Positions 23,300 through 33,989 of a stretch of DNA of 64,000 bases are shown here, piece after piece. Under the pieces are notes generated by a model. It had not been told where the DNA came from. It worked only from the letters and a program-made list of their open reading frames with translations, and did no database searches. Both the position numbers and the translations under genes were made by a program. The stretch spans positions 124,001 to 188,000 of the forward strand of contig PJEW03000015.1 in the NCBI GenBank assembly GCA_002900995.3. Reading direction: 5' to 3'. Source of the DNA: Ganoderma boninense (taxonomy: Eukaryota; Basidiomycota; Agaricomycetes; Polyporales; Polyporaceae). The first letter of the stretch is position 1. Every line of letters begins with the position of its first letter.

Positions 23300-24687
23300 T
23301 CAGCATGAGTTGCATTGATAGTGTTCGATGGCCCACCCTTGATTGGTGTATTGCCAGTTGACAAGCCTGGAGTCTCTGAAGCTGTATGACTTGTCTGCTA
23401 ACACAACGAGAAGCATCAGCGTGAGGGATACATTTATGTTATGTCACACACGAACCTTTGACTTGAGTTGCACTGACCGGTCACTCTCACCGCGCACAAA
23501 CAAGCGACACAACAGAGTGTCGTCGTCTCCAGGAACAGGCTCAAGCTCATAGCTGTTTGCCTTGTCGCTTTGAAGGTACTTCACGCGTTCATTGGTCGTA
23601 AATGCTGCAACAGACCCGATGTCGACGTGCGAGTCTCCGATCGTACCTCGGCGAGCGAGTCGGCCGTTTGAGTCTAAAAACAGTCAGTGGGAACAAAAAG
23701 CACTGTAAAGAACATACTCACTCTTCATAGGAGTGCTAGCATACTCTAATGCCACAGGAATAAGGTCAGAGAGACGCACGGTGTTGCGTTCCTCGCCCTG
23801 CCTATCACGAACTTGACGAACGAGGCGGCCGGCCCCCGGGACGTGTACTTCATCAACCAGGCCACTGTCATGCTGAAATGCGACGATAACTGGCCGTTTT
23901 GCAGTCAGTCAAGGTAGAAGAACAGAATGAATGATTGCTCACTGTCAGGATTAAGACGAGCGACACCACCATCGTACGACCCTCCTGCAAAGCCAGACAC
24001 CTTCTTAGGTATCTCTGGGAGTATAACCTGCTCATCTCCGTTCGATGTGAGGTCGTCAACGTGAAGCTCATCACGGCTTGTGCTCTTGTGTTCAGTAGAT
24101 AGGATAGGGGTCTCCGGCCTCGATGGCTCGGGTGAGGATTCCCCTTCCTCTGGCTCAGGATCCTCTCCAGCTACAACAATGAGGGAACGAATAAATGCAT
24201 GTGTAAGAAAATACACACCTAGGTCTATAGCAGCCTTTGATATGACGCTTGAGCGAGTAACCCGGCTCTCAAGGCACCTCGTATGGGCAGGAGGATCACG
24301 GGGGATTTCTCTCTCGATGAGCGTCTTCAAAGCGCTGCACAACAAAGCTTGTGAACAACAGACAGCGGGTGAGTGCTGTGTAACGTACCCAGTGGCCGGC
24401 TTAGCGGTCTCCGCTGCCTCAAGCTCCTCCTCCGTCTCCTTCTCCACGCTGCTCTTCGGAACTGCTGATGCATCCTTCCGGTAGGCGAACAGGCCTTGAA
24501 AGCACTTCTCTTTTGCGAGGTCTGGATTGTCCCTGAGGTGTTTTTGGATCCGCTTGACCATCGTATCCTTCCGGTCCTTGGGCTTAAAGATGTCGAGGGC
24601 TATCGCGATCTTGTCGAGTTCTTCTTTCTTCCGCTTGTTATTGATAGGGCCCCAGAGAGTACCAGACTGAGAGGTTTGAGTAGACAT
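23300..24687 (-). CDS. SAP-like hypothetical protein
   Basis: Starts at the ATG 24687 (MSTQTSQSGTLWGPINNK). An upstream in-frame ATG at 24828 is less likely because the extra residues look unordered. The N-terminal ~70 residues (KKEELDKIAIALDIFKPKDR, then MVKRIQKHLRDNPDLA) resemble a SAP-type helix-turn-helix that can bind DNA. An acidic, S/E-rich middle follows. Later blocks near 23900-23750 and 23650-23460 read LVDEVHVPGAGRLVRQVRD and SNGRLARRGTIGDSHVDIGS, and the last ends TGA at 23300-23302. Introns of 50-60 bp separate the blocks; ends are approximate. Only about 50 bp separates this stop from the next coding block at 23247 on the same strand, so the two could be one gene. The function is unknown. 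Confidence 0.5.
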
Positions 24688-25065
24688 GACAGATCGGGGG
24701 GCAACGTAGTGAAGATACACTGGGAGACACTGGATATTGGTGAGAGACAAGGGGCAACATCGACACTCGTCAAGCTCCGCCGTGGTGTGATGAAAAGTGG
24801 TGACAAAGGGTGACAGCCAGTGACACACACCGCCTGAAAATGGCAGCCAGTGGTGACCCGCATGTCACACCATTTCGCGGCGGAAGACAGTGGCTTACAG
24901 TGTATGCCAATTCAAGACTACGACCGGCGCTGAAATGTAATGGGTGTCACAAGCAACGAGACACCGTGACAGTGAGTGTAAGCAAATATCATAACATTGC
25001 GCCGGACTTGGCCGGGGTACTGCCGGAAAATGATGGAGATCGAGCCACTTTATCGCAGATCAGTA

Positions 25066-26467
25066 ATGTACACCGGTGGATGCCACCGTACATCGGTGGT
25101 CACTGACTCTTCCACCTCCGGGCATACTACTCACAATGCTGTAGTCCGCCCGAAGAAACGGGTGCGATACAGGTTGGGCATGCCAGAAGCTATACCTGAC
25201 CCGTCGCCTATAGCTGCAGCATTGTCCGATACCTCCAGCGAGGAGGAGGGGGCCCCACGGAACCCCACCATCCATCAAGCTATTGAAGGCAGGTTCCGGC
25301 AAGATCCAGACTCTGGGGAAAGGAATATTGCTGTAGGAAATGCTGTGAGACCTACGGCCCCAGGTATGTCCGATGCTCCGTACCCCATGAGCAGTTATTG
25401 TGTTCCCTAATCTAACATTTGGTATGGGAGCAGGTGTCGCTGAGGCCTCCCCTGCTGAGACGTCGGAATTGATCGAGGCAGGGACTCCAAGAAGCCCTAT
25501 GCCATTCGGTGATAACCTGGACTCCACTCCAGAGGGCTCGGAAACTGCTGATGCTCCGGCGATGGACGCTGCATTTCTGGTACCCTTCGGAGCAGAGTTC
25601 GAATCGTCTCCGGAGGAATCGGAAGGAGGTGAGGAAAATGCCATGGAGGTCGACCGGGCAGACGTTCCACCGGCCGACTCGTTGCGGGAGTTGGAAACAG
25701 CCGAGTTGCCAGCTGCTAGCTTACAGCAAACCGAAGGCAGCCCCACATATTTACGGAGCGTCTGTGGCTGCGCCATAAGCCAGCCTGCACCTTTCGGCGA
25801 AATTGACTCCACTGATGAGTCCGAAAGCGAAGGTGATCCCAGGTATGGGGCGTCGCGGAAAGGTGCCGATACCGGATCCCAGCGGTGTAAAGTGGAGGCC
25901 AGCCCAGCTGTGAGTTACTTGTCATTGCAAGGAGCCAATAGCGGGAACTCAGCGCGACAGGCTCCTCCTTCGCCTGCCGATATGCATGATGCACAGGCTG
26001 GACCTCAATCGTTGCCGCCAGCAGAGGAAGCTCACCTGCATGACGACGAAAGCTGCAACAGCGAGACGTCCTCCTCAGCATCGTCACCTCCCGCATCTCG
26101 ATCGCCGAGTATTGCCCGTTATCCACCCCCACCCAGGCTTTTGGAACAACTACACTACAGCCGCCGGTGGCTCCGTATGTCTTATGAGGCTGCCGAAGAA
26201 GGGAAAGGCGGACTGCACAATGTCCTTCCTTCATTGCCGGGAAATTGGGATCAGTACTTGGCCACTGTGGCATTGTATGCCAATTATGGCGTCGAATCGC
26301 TCATGGCCTCAGAGTCAAGTGGTGGCAGGGTTCATTTGGAACAGGTGGCAGATATTACCGGTGAGGCGGAGGACCCGTTCCCAGGCGACAGTTGCCACAT
26401 GGACTGGAGAGAGGCGGAGGATGACGATTCCGACGGGATCAATGGAAAGAAAATGGAGGAATGTTAG
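25066..26467 (+). CDS. Hypothetical acidic protein, two exons
   Basis: A first exon reaches 25363, then an intron begins GTATGT and ends CAG at 25433, and a second exon runs to the stop at 26467. The first exon has a basic start (PKKRVRYRLGMPEAIP) and an acidic SDTSSEEEG. The second has a long S/E/P-rich stretch and then an ordered helical C-terminal segment (LEQLHYSRRWLRMSYEAAEE, SLPGNWDQYLATVALYANYG). The last ~40 residues are strongly acidic. I do not recognise the family. It is divergent from the SAP-like gene. The exact start is uncertain. Confidence 0.5.
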
Positions 26468-26715
26468 TTAGATGCATCGAGTGGTCCTGCTTTGCGCGTA
26501 GACTTCTGCAGATATTGCAATGTTGTATGGTAATTGCTAATGGTAATAGTGGAATTCGGTGAGGTTCCCGGCAAGCATGCCTTGCTTCCAGCCAGGGTGG
26601 ACCAATGTTCAAGTGAGGTAAACGGTGTTGAACCCTCCCCGAAGGCCTGCAATCCCCCCTGCAACCTTGCAGTCTTTGCGGAGAGTATGTACCTATCACC
26701 TCCGGCATCGCAGGC

Positions 26716-27110
26716 TCCCCGCTGGCATCTCAGTATGCCCGGCGGCGTCCAATTCTCATCTACAGTGCCTAATCCTCCCGGAGAGCGTCTAACCTTTCCG
26801 GAGAGCGTCTAACCTTCCTGGAGAGCGTCTAACCCTTCCTGCCACCTTCCAATGTTTCCAGGAACCATGTAATATTTCCCGCCAGTGTATACGCCCTCCG
26901 GCAACATTTCCGTCTTTCCAGGAAATGCGTCTGTATTTCCGCAGGCATCTCATTGTTCCCGCCGGCATCTCAGTATGCCTGGCGGCATCCAATTCTCATC
27001 TACAGCGCCTAATCCTCCTGGAGAGCGTCTAACCCACCCCGCTGTGTTCCAATCCTCCCGGTCGGCCTCCAATCCTTCCCGCTCACGTGTAGCCCTCTCC
27101 GTGAGCGCCT
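26716..27110 (+). repeat. Degenerate repeat cluster
   Basis: A segment of about 75 bp (26716-26795: GCTGGCATCTCAGTATGCCC, then a part with TCTCATCTACAGTGCCTAA) recurs with a few changes at about 26961-27036. Between and around the two copies a short unit of the type TCCTGGAGAGCGTCTAACC is repeated in imperfect tandem. No coding frame is convincing. From 26468 to 26716 nothing is seen. Confidence 0.7.
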
Positions 27111-27143
27111 AACTCTCATGTCCAGGCTCCCATCTCCCCGGCC

Positions 27144-27553
27144 ATGCCCGCTGACATTTATACATTGTGGGAAACATACCGCAATTTCCGGGACTCCTCA
27201 TTGCTGGCTCAGTACATCAAGTGGCGCTGCCGCACCTTCCTGGCAGCGGTGTAAATTGCACGGACAGCTCTCAGGGTTGCTGTGATGCCCTGTCGGCCAC
27301 AGGTAACCACTGCACAGGCCGCCTTCACAGCTATTGCCCCCGGCTTCACGGATTGGACAAGGCGCCGGTTAGGGCGCGCGGGCGGTTTTCCAGGCACCTG
27401 GATGAGGGTTTGCAGGGGGCTTTGCTTGTTGTGACCTACAGTTCAAATGTTCGGAATATTGAGGCACTAGTCAGTGATGCAGCGGGGCATGTTCCACATT
27501 ATGCGCTTCGGTTTCGTGTGGTTAGTCTTCTTTACCATGTTGGCTGGTCATGA
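27144..27553 (+). CDS. Possible fragment of a spliced gene
   Basis: The short exon-like frame from the ATG 27144 (MPADIYTLWETYRNFRDSSL) is protein-like but ends after 36 codons. A second protein-like stretch (NIEALVSDAAGHVPHYALRF, VSLLYHVGW) ends TGA at about 27551-27553. I could not find splice sites that join them in phase, so they may be two remnants. The function is unknown. From 27554 to 28038 nothing is supported. Confidence 0.25.
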
Positions 27554-28038
27554 TGCAGCTGAATCCAATGCATGCCGAATAGCGGAAATGTGTTCCAACA
27601 GTGGTCCATCACTATGCCACGTGGGTCCGACAACCGTGGGGGCTTTCGTCGGAAGAGGCATACAGCGTTCTCGGAGATTCTCTTGACTACGTGACGTGTG
27701 GATGGAAGCAGAATGCTGCCAAACATAGTATCGTGGGGAGTCCCAAGAAAGGAACTGTTTCCCCGCGGGGATATTGAAGGGAAGTATTCCTTAAACCTTG
27801 GCCATTTGCTGTCACGCATGTTGTGGTAGACTGAACCCAATGCAATGTCGGCAAGCTTTCTGACCCCCCTGGCCGACGTAGATCGCGGTGTTCCTAAGCA
27901 TTGCGAAAGTGGCATCTCCTGTGGCGCTTGCCAACCGTTTGTATTGTCGGATAGAGACAACGTCATGCCGGTGATTGCAAGTTATGTATTGCTTCGTGAT
28001 GCTTGACCTTCTAGTCCTTCGCCAGTAATTTTTGGTGC

Positions 28039-28473
28039 CCTGGAGCACTCAACTCCGCTGGAAGCTGCCTCGCCTCCCAGAGTACCAACGAGCCGGTCAG
28101 ATAAGAGCCTCACCAGGCGCGGGAGGGGTGCCTGCTTACCGCAACGTCCACCTGCCCCATCTCATAATCATGCTCTGCAAGGTTGCACGCTACTTGTGGG
28201 CTTCAATTTGCTGCCGCGTCGGTAAAAATGTATGTAGCAGCCAAGCTGCATAGCTGACTGTTTACTAGACTAAAATCCTCCAAGTGTTCTGTCGTAGAAC
28301 CCCCTAGTCCTATTATCATCGAATGCACGGAGGAGCGGCGACGCACGTACGTGGAGACAGTGGGCCCCAAGTCCCTAAGAGACCTGGAAGTGGATCGCAC
28401 CCTCGACTACATTGACCACATCATGGCGGAGCTGGAGATGGAAGCTGAGAACAGTGAGGATCTCTGGGAGTAG
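28039..28473 (+). CDS. Possible 3' end of a hypothetical gene
   Basis: Two exon-like stretches were seen. About 28045-28130 encodes LEHSTPLEAASPPRVPTSRS, and about 28294-28473 encodes EERRRTYVETVGPKSLRDLE followed by an acidic helical end and TAG at 28471-28473. The region between is intron-like. No start was found. The function is unknown. From 28474 to 28880 nothing is supported. Confidence 0.3.
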
Positions 28474-28884
28474 AACCCGGCAATCTCGGCACAGAAGGAG
28501 ATCCCCAACCAGAGTGCCTTCCACACCGTAGTAAGTTGCAGTGAAACTGGCCTTAGACAAAATCTGACAGAGGTTTGCCAGTCAGGAGTGGTGTTTCCGC
28601 AGTGTGGCTGTCTACCATGTAGTGCTGATTTCGCTATGCAAGCTGGTTATTGGATGTTCAATTTGAGTCGCAAATGTGTGACAATGTATGGCTCTTACAG
28701 CCTTTGTTTAGACAACCGTAAATGAAACATAGACAAGGTAATTGGTGCTCCCTAGTAAGTCGATAAGGGCATTCAAGAGACCTGCTGGCATGTCCTCCCA
28801 CATATGGGCCTGTTGGCATTGATGGACATCCTTCCTGTCTCATACCGCTAGACATGCGCCGGGGCATCACCAGGGGCAACTGTG

Positions 28885-29195
28885 CACAAGGCACGCCTAG
28901 TCCTGCACATCATTCAGTTGGTTCTCTGCACTGCAGTGTGCCATTGATCGTTGGCGTGTGAGGTGACATCACCCTGGGCAATATCCGGGAACTTTGCTGG
29001 GGGCGAGGCTAGTCCGGCATATCATCCAGCGAGGCTACTCTGGCATATCATCCAGCTGGTTCTCTGTACCGCCCTATGCCCTTACCCATACCCCGGTAGC
29101 TCCTCGACTGTTCAGGCATATTGTAGGGTCAGTTCTCTGCCCTGTCCAGTGCCCTTACCCATGTCCCGGTTGCTCCTGGTGGTCATTTGACAGCG
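28885..29195 (+). repeat. Degenerate direct repeats
   Basis: The words GGCATATCATCCAGC, GGTTCTCTGYACYGC and GCCCTTACCCATRYCCCGGT each recur two or three times in the same order with roughly 65-130 bp spacing. No coding frame stands out. From 29200 to 29539 nothing else is supported. Confidence 0.6.
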
Positions 29196-30026
29196 CCTCC
29201 TCTGCAAAACAAATTCATCTCTGACTAGGCTTATACTGCCAGGAATCTACAGGACGCTGATGCAAAAAATGCTCGCAATGGTGGCTGCCAACAATGGGCC
29301 CTCTCAGTGTAATATACAGTACGTATGAAACACTTTGAAGTGGTTTTCTTCCATGGCGAAGTTTTGCTCCGCTTATTGCATGGGCTCCAGCTGACAAGAG
29401 CAAGAGGAATCGTCAAATAAGAAGCTCTGCATCAGCACGTGTGCTCAGAAGTCGAAGTCTCTACTCGGTTCCCAAGAACTGTATAAAGCCGCCACCCCCA
29501 CATGGGTTGCATGCCATCGTCACCCTTGCCGCTCCATCCATGGCTTCTCAACCGCATCACAATCCCAGCCCTGCCCAACCTGACCCGATCTCCCCTGATC
29601 ACATGGTTGAAGGCCTGGTGCAGCTGCTCACCGAAATTCACGCTCCCGGCTACCGTTACACTGCAGAAAAAGGGCAGATCATTATCGGGGACTTCATGCT
29701 TCGCCTCTAGGGATGCCCACAATTCACTTCCTGCTCCCTAGTCGACCCGTACTTCCACGCCGCCTACAAATACCTCGATGAAAGGCCCGGAGAGCAAAGG
29801 CTCAGTGATGGTGATTTGCACGACTTTTGGGATAAGGCTGAACACGGCTCGAACCGCGGTTGAGCCGGAGCCGTAGCCGCAGTTATCAGTGCTTTGAAAG
29901 GCTCGATCCAGAGCCGCACCTTAACTGCACCGCAGTTTATTATTAACCGCGGTTCAGTTAATATGTAAACCGCGGCTCAATTTATAAACCGCAGGGATGA
30001 TTAGCAGGTGTTAATATAATAGTGTT

Positions 30027-30102
30027 CCAACCGGGGATTGAACCAGAGACCTCAGGGCTCTGCATTCATTCGATCAGGCGTACTAACCACTACACCAACA
30101 GA
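30027..30102 (-). other. tRNA-like segment inside MITE copy 1
   Basis: Read on the minus strand it has a good A-box (TGGTGTAGTGGTTAG) and B-box (GGTTCAATCCC) at normal tRNA spacing. The acceptor and T stems do not pair well, so a functional tRNA is not claimed. It looks like the Pol III head of a SINE. Confidence 0.6.
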
Positions 30103-30234
30103 CCATTACAGCCATTGGTAAGTAATATAATAAGTACTCTTACTTACTGAGATAAGATAAGATAAGATAGATAAGATAAGATAAGGGCCAAAAGGTCGTT
30201 GGTATATGAATATACATATGTATAAGCTCATTAA

Positions 30235-30305
30235 GAGCCCATGGTGCAGTGGTTAGCATGGCTGTTTCAACACACCGGGCCTTTGGTTCAATTCTCGGCC
30301 GGTAC
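30235..30305 (+). other. Second tRNA-like segment inside MITE copy 1
   Basis: On the plus strand TGGTGCAGTGGTTAG and GGTTCAATTCT stand at tRNA A-box and B-box spacing, in the opposite orientation to the first copy. Stem pairing is poor. Shares the A-box region almost exactly with the copy at 30027-30102. Confidence 0.55.
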
Positions 30306-31403
30306 AATAGTATTAAATATGTAAATATTATGTATTTAATATAGCATTGTAAACCACGGTTAAACCGCGGTTTCAAGTGTTCTATTGTACCCTTGATCCG
30401 GAGCCGCAGTTAACTGCACTGCGGTTAACAGTAAACCGCGGCTCATATAACTGCAGCTCAAATTGCGGCTCGGTTAATTGTTAACCACAGTGTTAACTGT
30501 AACCGTGTTCAGCCTTATTTTGGGAAAACTATTGCCACGTTAGTCATCACCGCGCCTTCCAGAATGCTTGCGAGGCCACTCGGCAGGCGTGGACGGAGCA
30601 TAAAATAGTGATGGAGAGATTTTGGAACGTCCAAATTGCCTGTGCCTTAGGGGATATTAATTCAGGAGACGCGGGCTATGATAATCCGGTGGTCGCGCAA
30701 GGCGATAGCTTGAAAACCTCGCAGCAGTGTTGCGAGGCTTGTAAATCTGCCGCGAAAGATTGTACGTATTTTTCATCCAGTGGAATCTGCCCATAAATGT
30801 TAACAATGAGTTTCAGTGGAACCTGTGCGGGCTCACGGCCTGTATCATGACCCCAATGAGTTTGGCGACAGGCCCCTGGTGGACGTGCGTTGGGAAAATC
30901 TGGCAAAGGAGCTGCATCAGTAAGAGTGTTGTTTTTACACAACGTACCATCCAGCTGACAATGTCCAAAGCAATGCCGATCCCCATGGCTCATGCTCTGT
31001 GGCAGACTGAGGAATACGCAGCGTCTGGGTGTTGTCTCTGGGTGTTGTCAGGATGTATCTCACCAACGTAGACCGGGTATAATCTACTGACTAAGCCGCT
31101 AGAAATTTTGAGCATAAGTTCCATGTATCTTGTGTGTGGTTACTAGGCGAAACAAGGACCGAAAATAAACAATTGGTATGCTCATGGGGTTAGTTTGCGC
31201 CTGTCCCGATCTCACCAGCGACTCATGGTTCTGCTGTGCGCCTATGCCGTGGCACGTTCCCCTCCGCCCCGGCGCAATACCCTCGCATTTTGGCCTGTCC
31301 CGCTCTCGCCGGCAACACCTCACTGTGGTCCGTGCGTATGTCGCCGAGCATCATTGTCCTACAGGCAATCGTTGTATGTGTCTGGGCTAATCCCCCCAGT
31401 ACA

Positions 31404-31672
31404 CCGGCCGATCGCTGGTAGCGCGCCCGCTGCACCCAGGTGTAGCGGCCGGCCGGCAGCCAGAAACCTGATGACCCTCCAAAAATGTTTGCGATCTACC
31501 TGAAGGACGGTTTTTGGGCAGAAACCCTTGTTCACTGTCTTCGTGAGCCATGCAGCAAGCGGATCAGTGGCCGCCTAGCAGCTGCGTTTTCCCCGACCGG
31601 TGGCCGATCGCTGGGAGTGCACCAGCTGCACCCAAGTGTAGCGGCCGGCTGGCGGCCAGAAACCTGATGACC
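31404..31672 (+). repeat. Diverged direct repeat pair
   Basis: About 70 bp containing GGCCGATCGCTGG, CTGCACCCARGTGTAGCGGC and CCAGAAACCTGATGACC occurs at about 31404-31473 and again at 31601-31672. Flanking sequence differs. No gene is supported in 30800-31948. Confidence 0.65.
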
Positions 31673-31948
31673 ATCATTATAGGACTCATGTTCTGGACAT
31701 CTCCTCCTCTGAGTCTAACGGTAAATAGTAAGGTATGTCGTGCTTTCTACTATACCTTGTCCTAAATTACATGTGTAGAAGGCAAATCAAGTGCAGGTTC
31801 TGAAGTGCCCGGCCGGTACAGTAATACTATGCCCGCCACTGTCTCCGGCCGGCACCGACTGTCCAGTACTCCTGGTCTTTTGTCAGCGCCGGCTGAACAG
31901 TACTATAGGTAATGTTAGGGGAACACCCTCCCGGGATGACAATACGTG

Positions 31949-32515
31949 TTAGTCTGAGAACCTACGGGCTTGAGCAGCCACGGACGCAGCCTCCGTAAAC
32001 TTAATGAGCTCGCGGTTATACAGCTTGAGCTTGGCCAGGGACATCGTGTACGGCTCATGGTTGAGGGTGGTCACGCCCTGTGTGAAAGCATGCACCGCAG
32101 CGCTGAACTCGACGGACACCTCGGTATGCGCCTCCTGGACACGCTTCAGCTTCTCCATACACTCGTACAGGACGAGCTCCCTGCTCTCCCAGGAATAATG
32201 CTTCCAGAACTCGCGCAAAGTGGCGGGAGAAGGCCAGATGGCCTCCGGCTGCTCAACAAACCACTTGTAAACGGCGCGGAAGTAGGGGTCGATGTCCTGC
32301 GCGTCATACACATGGCCGTCCTGGCCGATCGCTCAGAATAACTGAGCGATGACGGACTGAACATGGGAAAGGCGGTAGACGGTTTGGCCGGAACGAAGAT
32401 CAGCCACCAAGAGACCGAGGGCCTCGCTGAGGGGAATGTCCGGGAGGTCCGACATGTCGGGTCCCGTGGCGACACTCTCGGAGTCATCGGCAGGGCCAAC
32501 AAAGGCATGTATCAT
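31949..32515 (-). pseudogene. Paralogue of the 29540 gene, with premature stop
   Basis: From an ATG at 32515 (MIHAFVGPADDSESVATG) the frame reads PLSEALGLLVADLRSGQTVY and reaches a TGA at 32334-32336. The same frame goes straight on into AIGQDGHVYDAQDIDPYFRA, REFWKHYSWESRELVLYECM and a helical end, with stop at 31949. CGA to TGA is the simplest origin of the stop. It shares DPYF-x-A-x-YK, the FW-x2-Y element and the overall length with the gene at 29540-30796. A short version starting at 32455 (MSDLPD) is also possible. From 32516 to 33552 no gene is supported. Confidence 0.5.
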
Positions 32516-33552
32516 GCTTACGAAAAGAAAAGAGAGTAAGTACATGGCCAGAAGGGATGGCCGGACGACGTACATGTGGGGAGGAGTCCTTGGAAGTGGT
32601 AATGGCAGGAAGGGGTGCTGTTGGGGAACTATAACAATGAAAATGTCAGGATGAGAACACGCACAAGCACAACAGGGCGTACCTTGAGAAGATGAGACGA
32701 GCTTGAGAGCGCAGACCGCTGTAGAGGACAGCAAAACGAGACGGAATTTATATCCTCATGTGCTGCAGTCACCGTGGCATGGCTTCGATTTAAGGACAAT
32801 ATGACAAACCCCTCACACAAGAGAGAACTCCAAATTACCAAGACCAGAAAGAAGTGCCATCCACGAGGCGAGGCTGTAATGCTCGCAGCATCAGCCTCGT
32901 GTGCCGCAGCAAAACCTAAGAAGACAGCGATTAACCTCACTACAAGACATGAGGTGTGAATAGGGAGAAAGAGGAATACCAAACCTGGCAGAGATCACAA
33001 AAACAGCCGGACACTCTACTCGGCTGCGTTGATCCGTGGCGATATGCAGATCGGATATGGCACAGAGGGTGACGAGTCAGCTGCAGCAGGCTGTGAAACC
33101 TGGGAGCGGCTTCAACGCCTGTTGCGGACGCCATCCACGCCCTTCACGACCCTCGACCTTTGTCCTAGGATAACACAGCAATGCTCCCGGCTCTCCCTTC
33201 TTTGCAAAATGCAAGGGACGATGGTGAATCATCCCTCGCATTGTGAGGGTTCAGATCGGAGGTCGTACACGTTATCCTACGTGTTCAGAAGGCAATCCAG
33301 GCCCTCCCCAACAGCCCGGACGCATTGACCGTCCGGAGATGGAACTATTGCCTGGCTCGTGAAATTGTACGTCTATTGATACTGAATTGTCCCAGACTGC
33401 GCAGACTAATCTAGAACGCACGGACAACTAATCAGTGGTTAGTGATACATGCCACCAGAGCTGCTACCACCATAGTGGTCCAGCCTCCATTCAGCTAGAA
33501 GGGTGAAGGCGGCGTCAAATCTTGCCTCCCGCTGTCCATTTTACTATACGCA

Positions 33553-33989
33553 GTGAGATGGAATAGATGCAAAATAGACTTCTCCATAGAGCGCTTAGAT
33601 AGGGAGGCCTTCTTGACAGCTACGGAAAACCTGGACAACAACCTCCCTCCTATGGCGAACCATGCGGGATATATCCAGTGGTGGGAAGTAAACGCCAACC
33701 CATCATCACAGACCCGACGCATGCCAAAGTGGTGGGATGATCCGCTGAAAGAAGCAGTACGTGCTGTCATACGCTTGAGTTGTTCGAGGCTGATTTACGA
33801 TGGTAGGCGCCCCCGATGGCTTACTTCTCAGAAGATTGGGAGGAGTGGAGGGAGACGACGCAGATGCAGATGAACGATATTGCGAAACAGCTGGCATCAA
33901 AGCGTGTCACGCTCAATGAGGTGAATGCCGAGCTGGCGGGTGAGGTGGCTGAGGGGGAAACACCGGAATGCAGCAGTGCCTACGACTGA
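33553..33989 (+). CDS. Partial tryptophan-rich hypothetical gene
   Basis: A first block ends near 33750 with IQWWEVNANPSS, RMPKWWDDPLKEAV. After an intron-like stretch a second block begins about 33815 (EDWEEWRETTQMQMNDIAKQ) and ends TGA at 33987-33989 after a helical, coiled-coil-like tail. The order (tryptophan-rich, WWD-P-E, intron, helical tail) matches the gene at 9773-10603. No certain start; function unknown. Confidence 0.4.

Larger units (their letters stand above)
29833..30517. mobile_element. hAT-type MITE (copy 1) in an exon
   Basis: Non-coding, 685 bp. It has perfect 15-bp terminal inverted repeats TAAGGCTGAACACGG and a perfect 8-bp duplication TTTTGGGA (29825-29832 and 30518-30525). 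The interior has many AACCGCGGTT-type palindromes near both ends. It also has two tRNA-like segments in opposite orientation and a GATAA microsatellite (30149-30187). Same family as the MITE at 10877-11322 by terminal sequence and by CCGCGG-centred palindromes. Confidence 0.95.
29540..30796 (+). pseudogene. Hypothetical gene interrupted by a MITE
   Basis: Starts at the ATG 29540 (MASQPHHNPSPAQPDPISPD), with an ordered block (HMVEGLVQLLTEIHAPGYRY). A TAG at 29708-29710 interrupts an otherwise open frame that goes on into VDPYFHAAYKYL and LSDGDLHDFW. There the MITE (29833-30517) enters. With the MITE and one 8-bp duplication removed (693 bp, a multiple of three) the same frame continues ENYCHVSHHRAFQNACEAT. 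It ends TGA/TAA-side at 30796 after a cysteine-containing segment, unless a GTACGT donor near 30762 is used. The homologue at 31949-32515 on the other strand shares DPYF-x-A-x-YK, a later FW-x2-Y and the same spacing. I do not recognise the family; function unknown. Confidence 0.55.

Noticed and set aside
30027..30305. Functional tRNA genes
   Set aside because: Promoter boxes are good, but the acceptor and T stems do not pair and no clear anticodon arm forms, so they are only tRNA-like.
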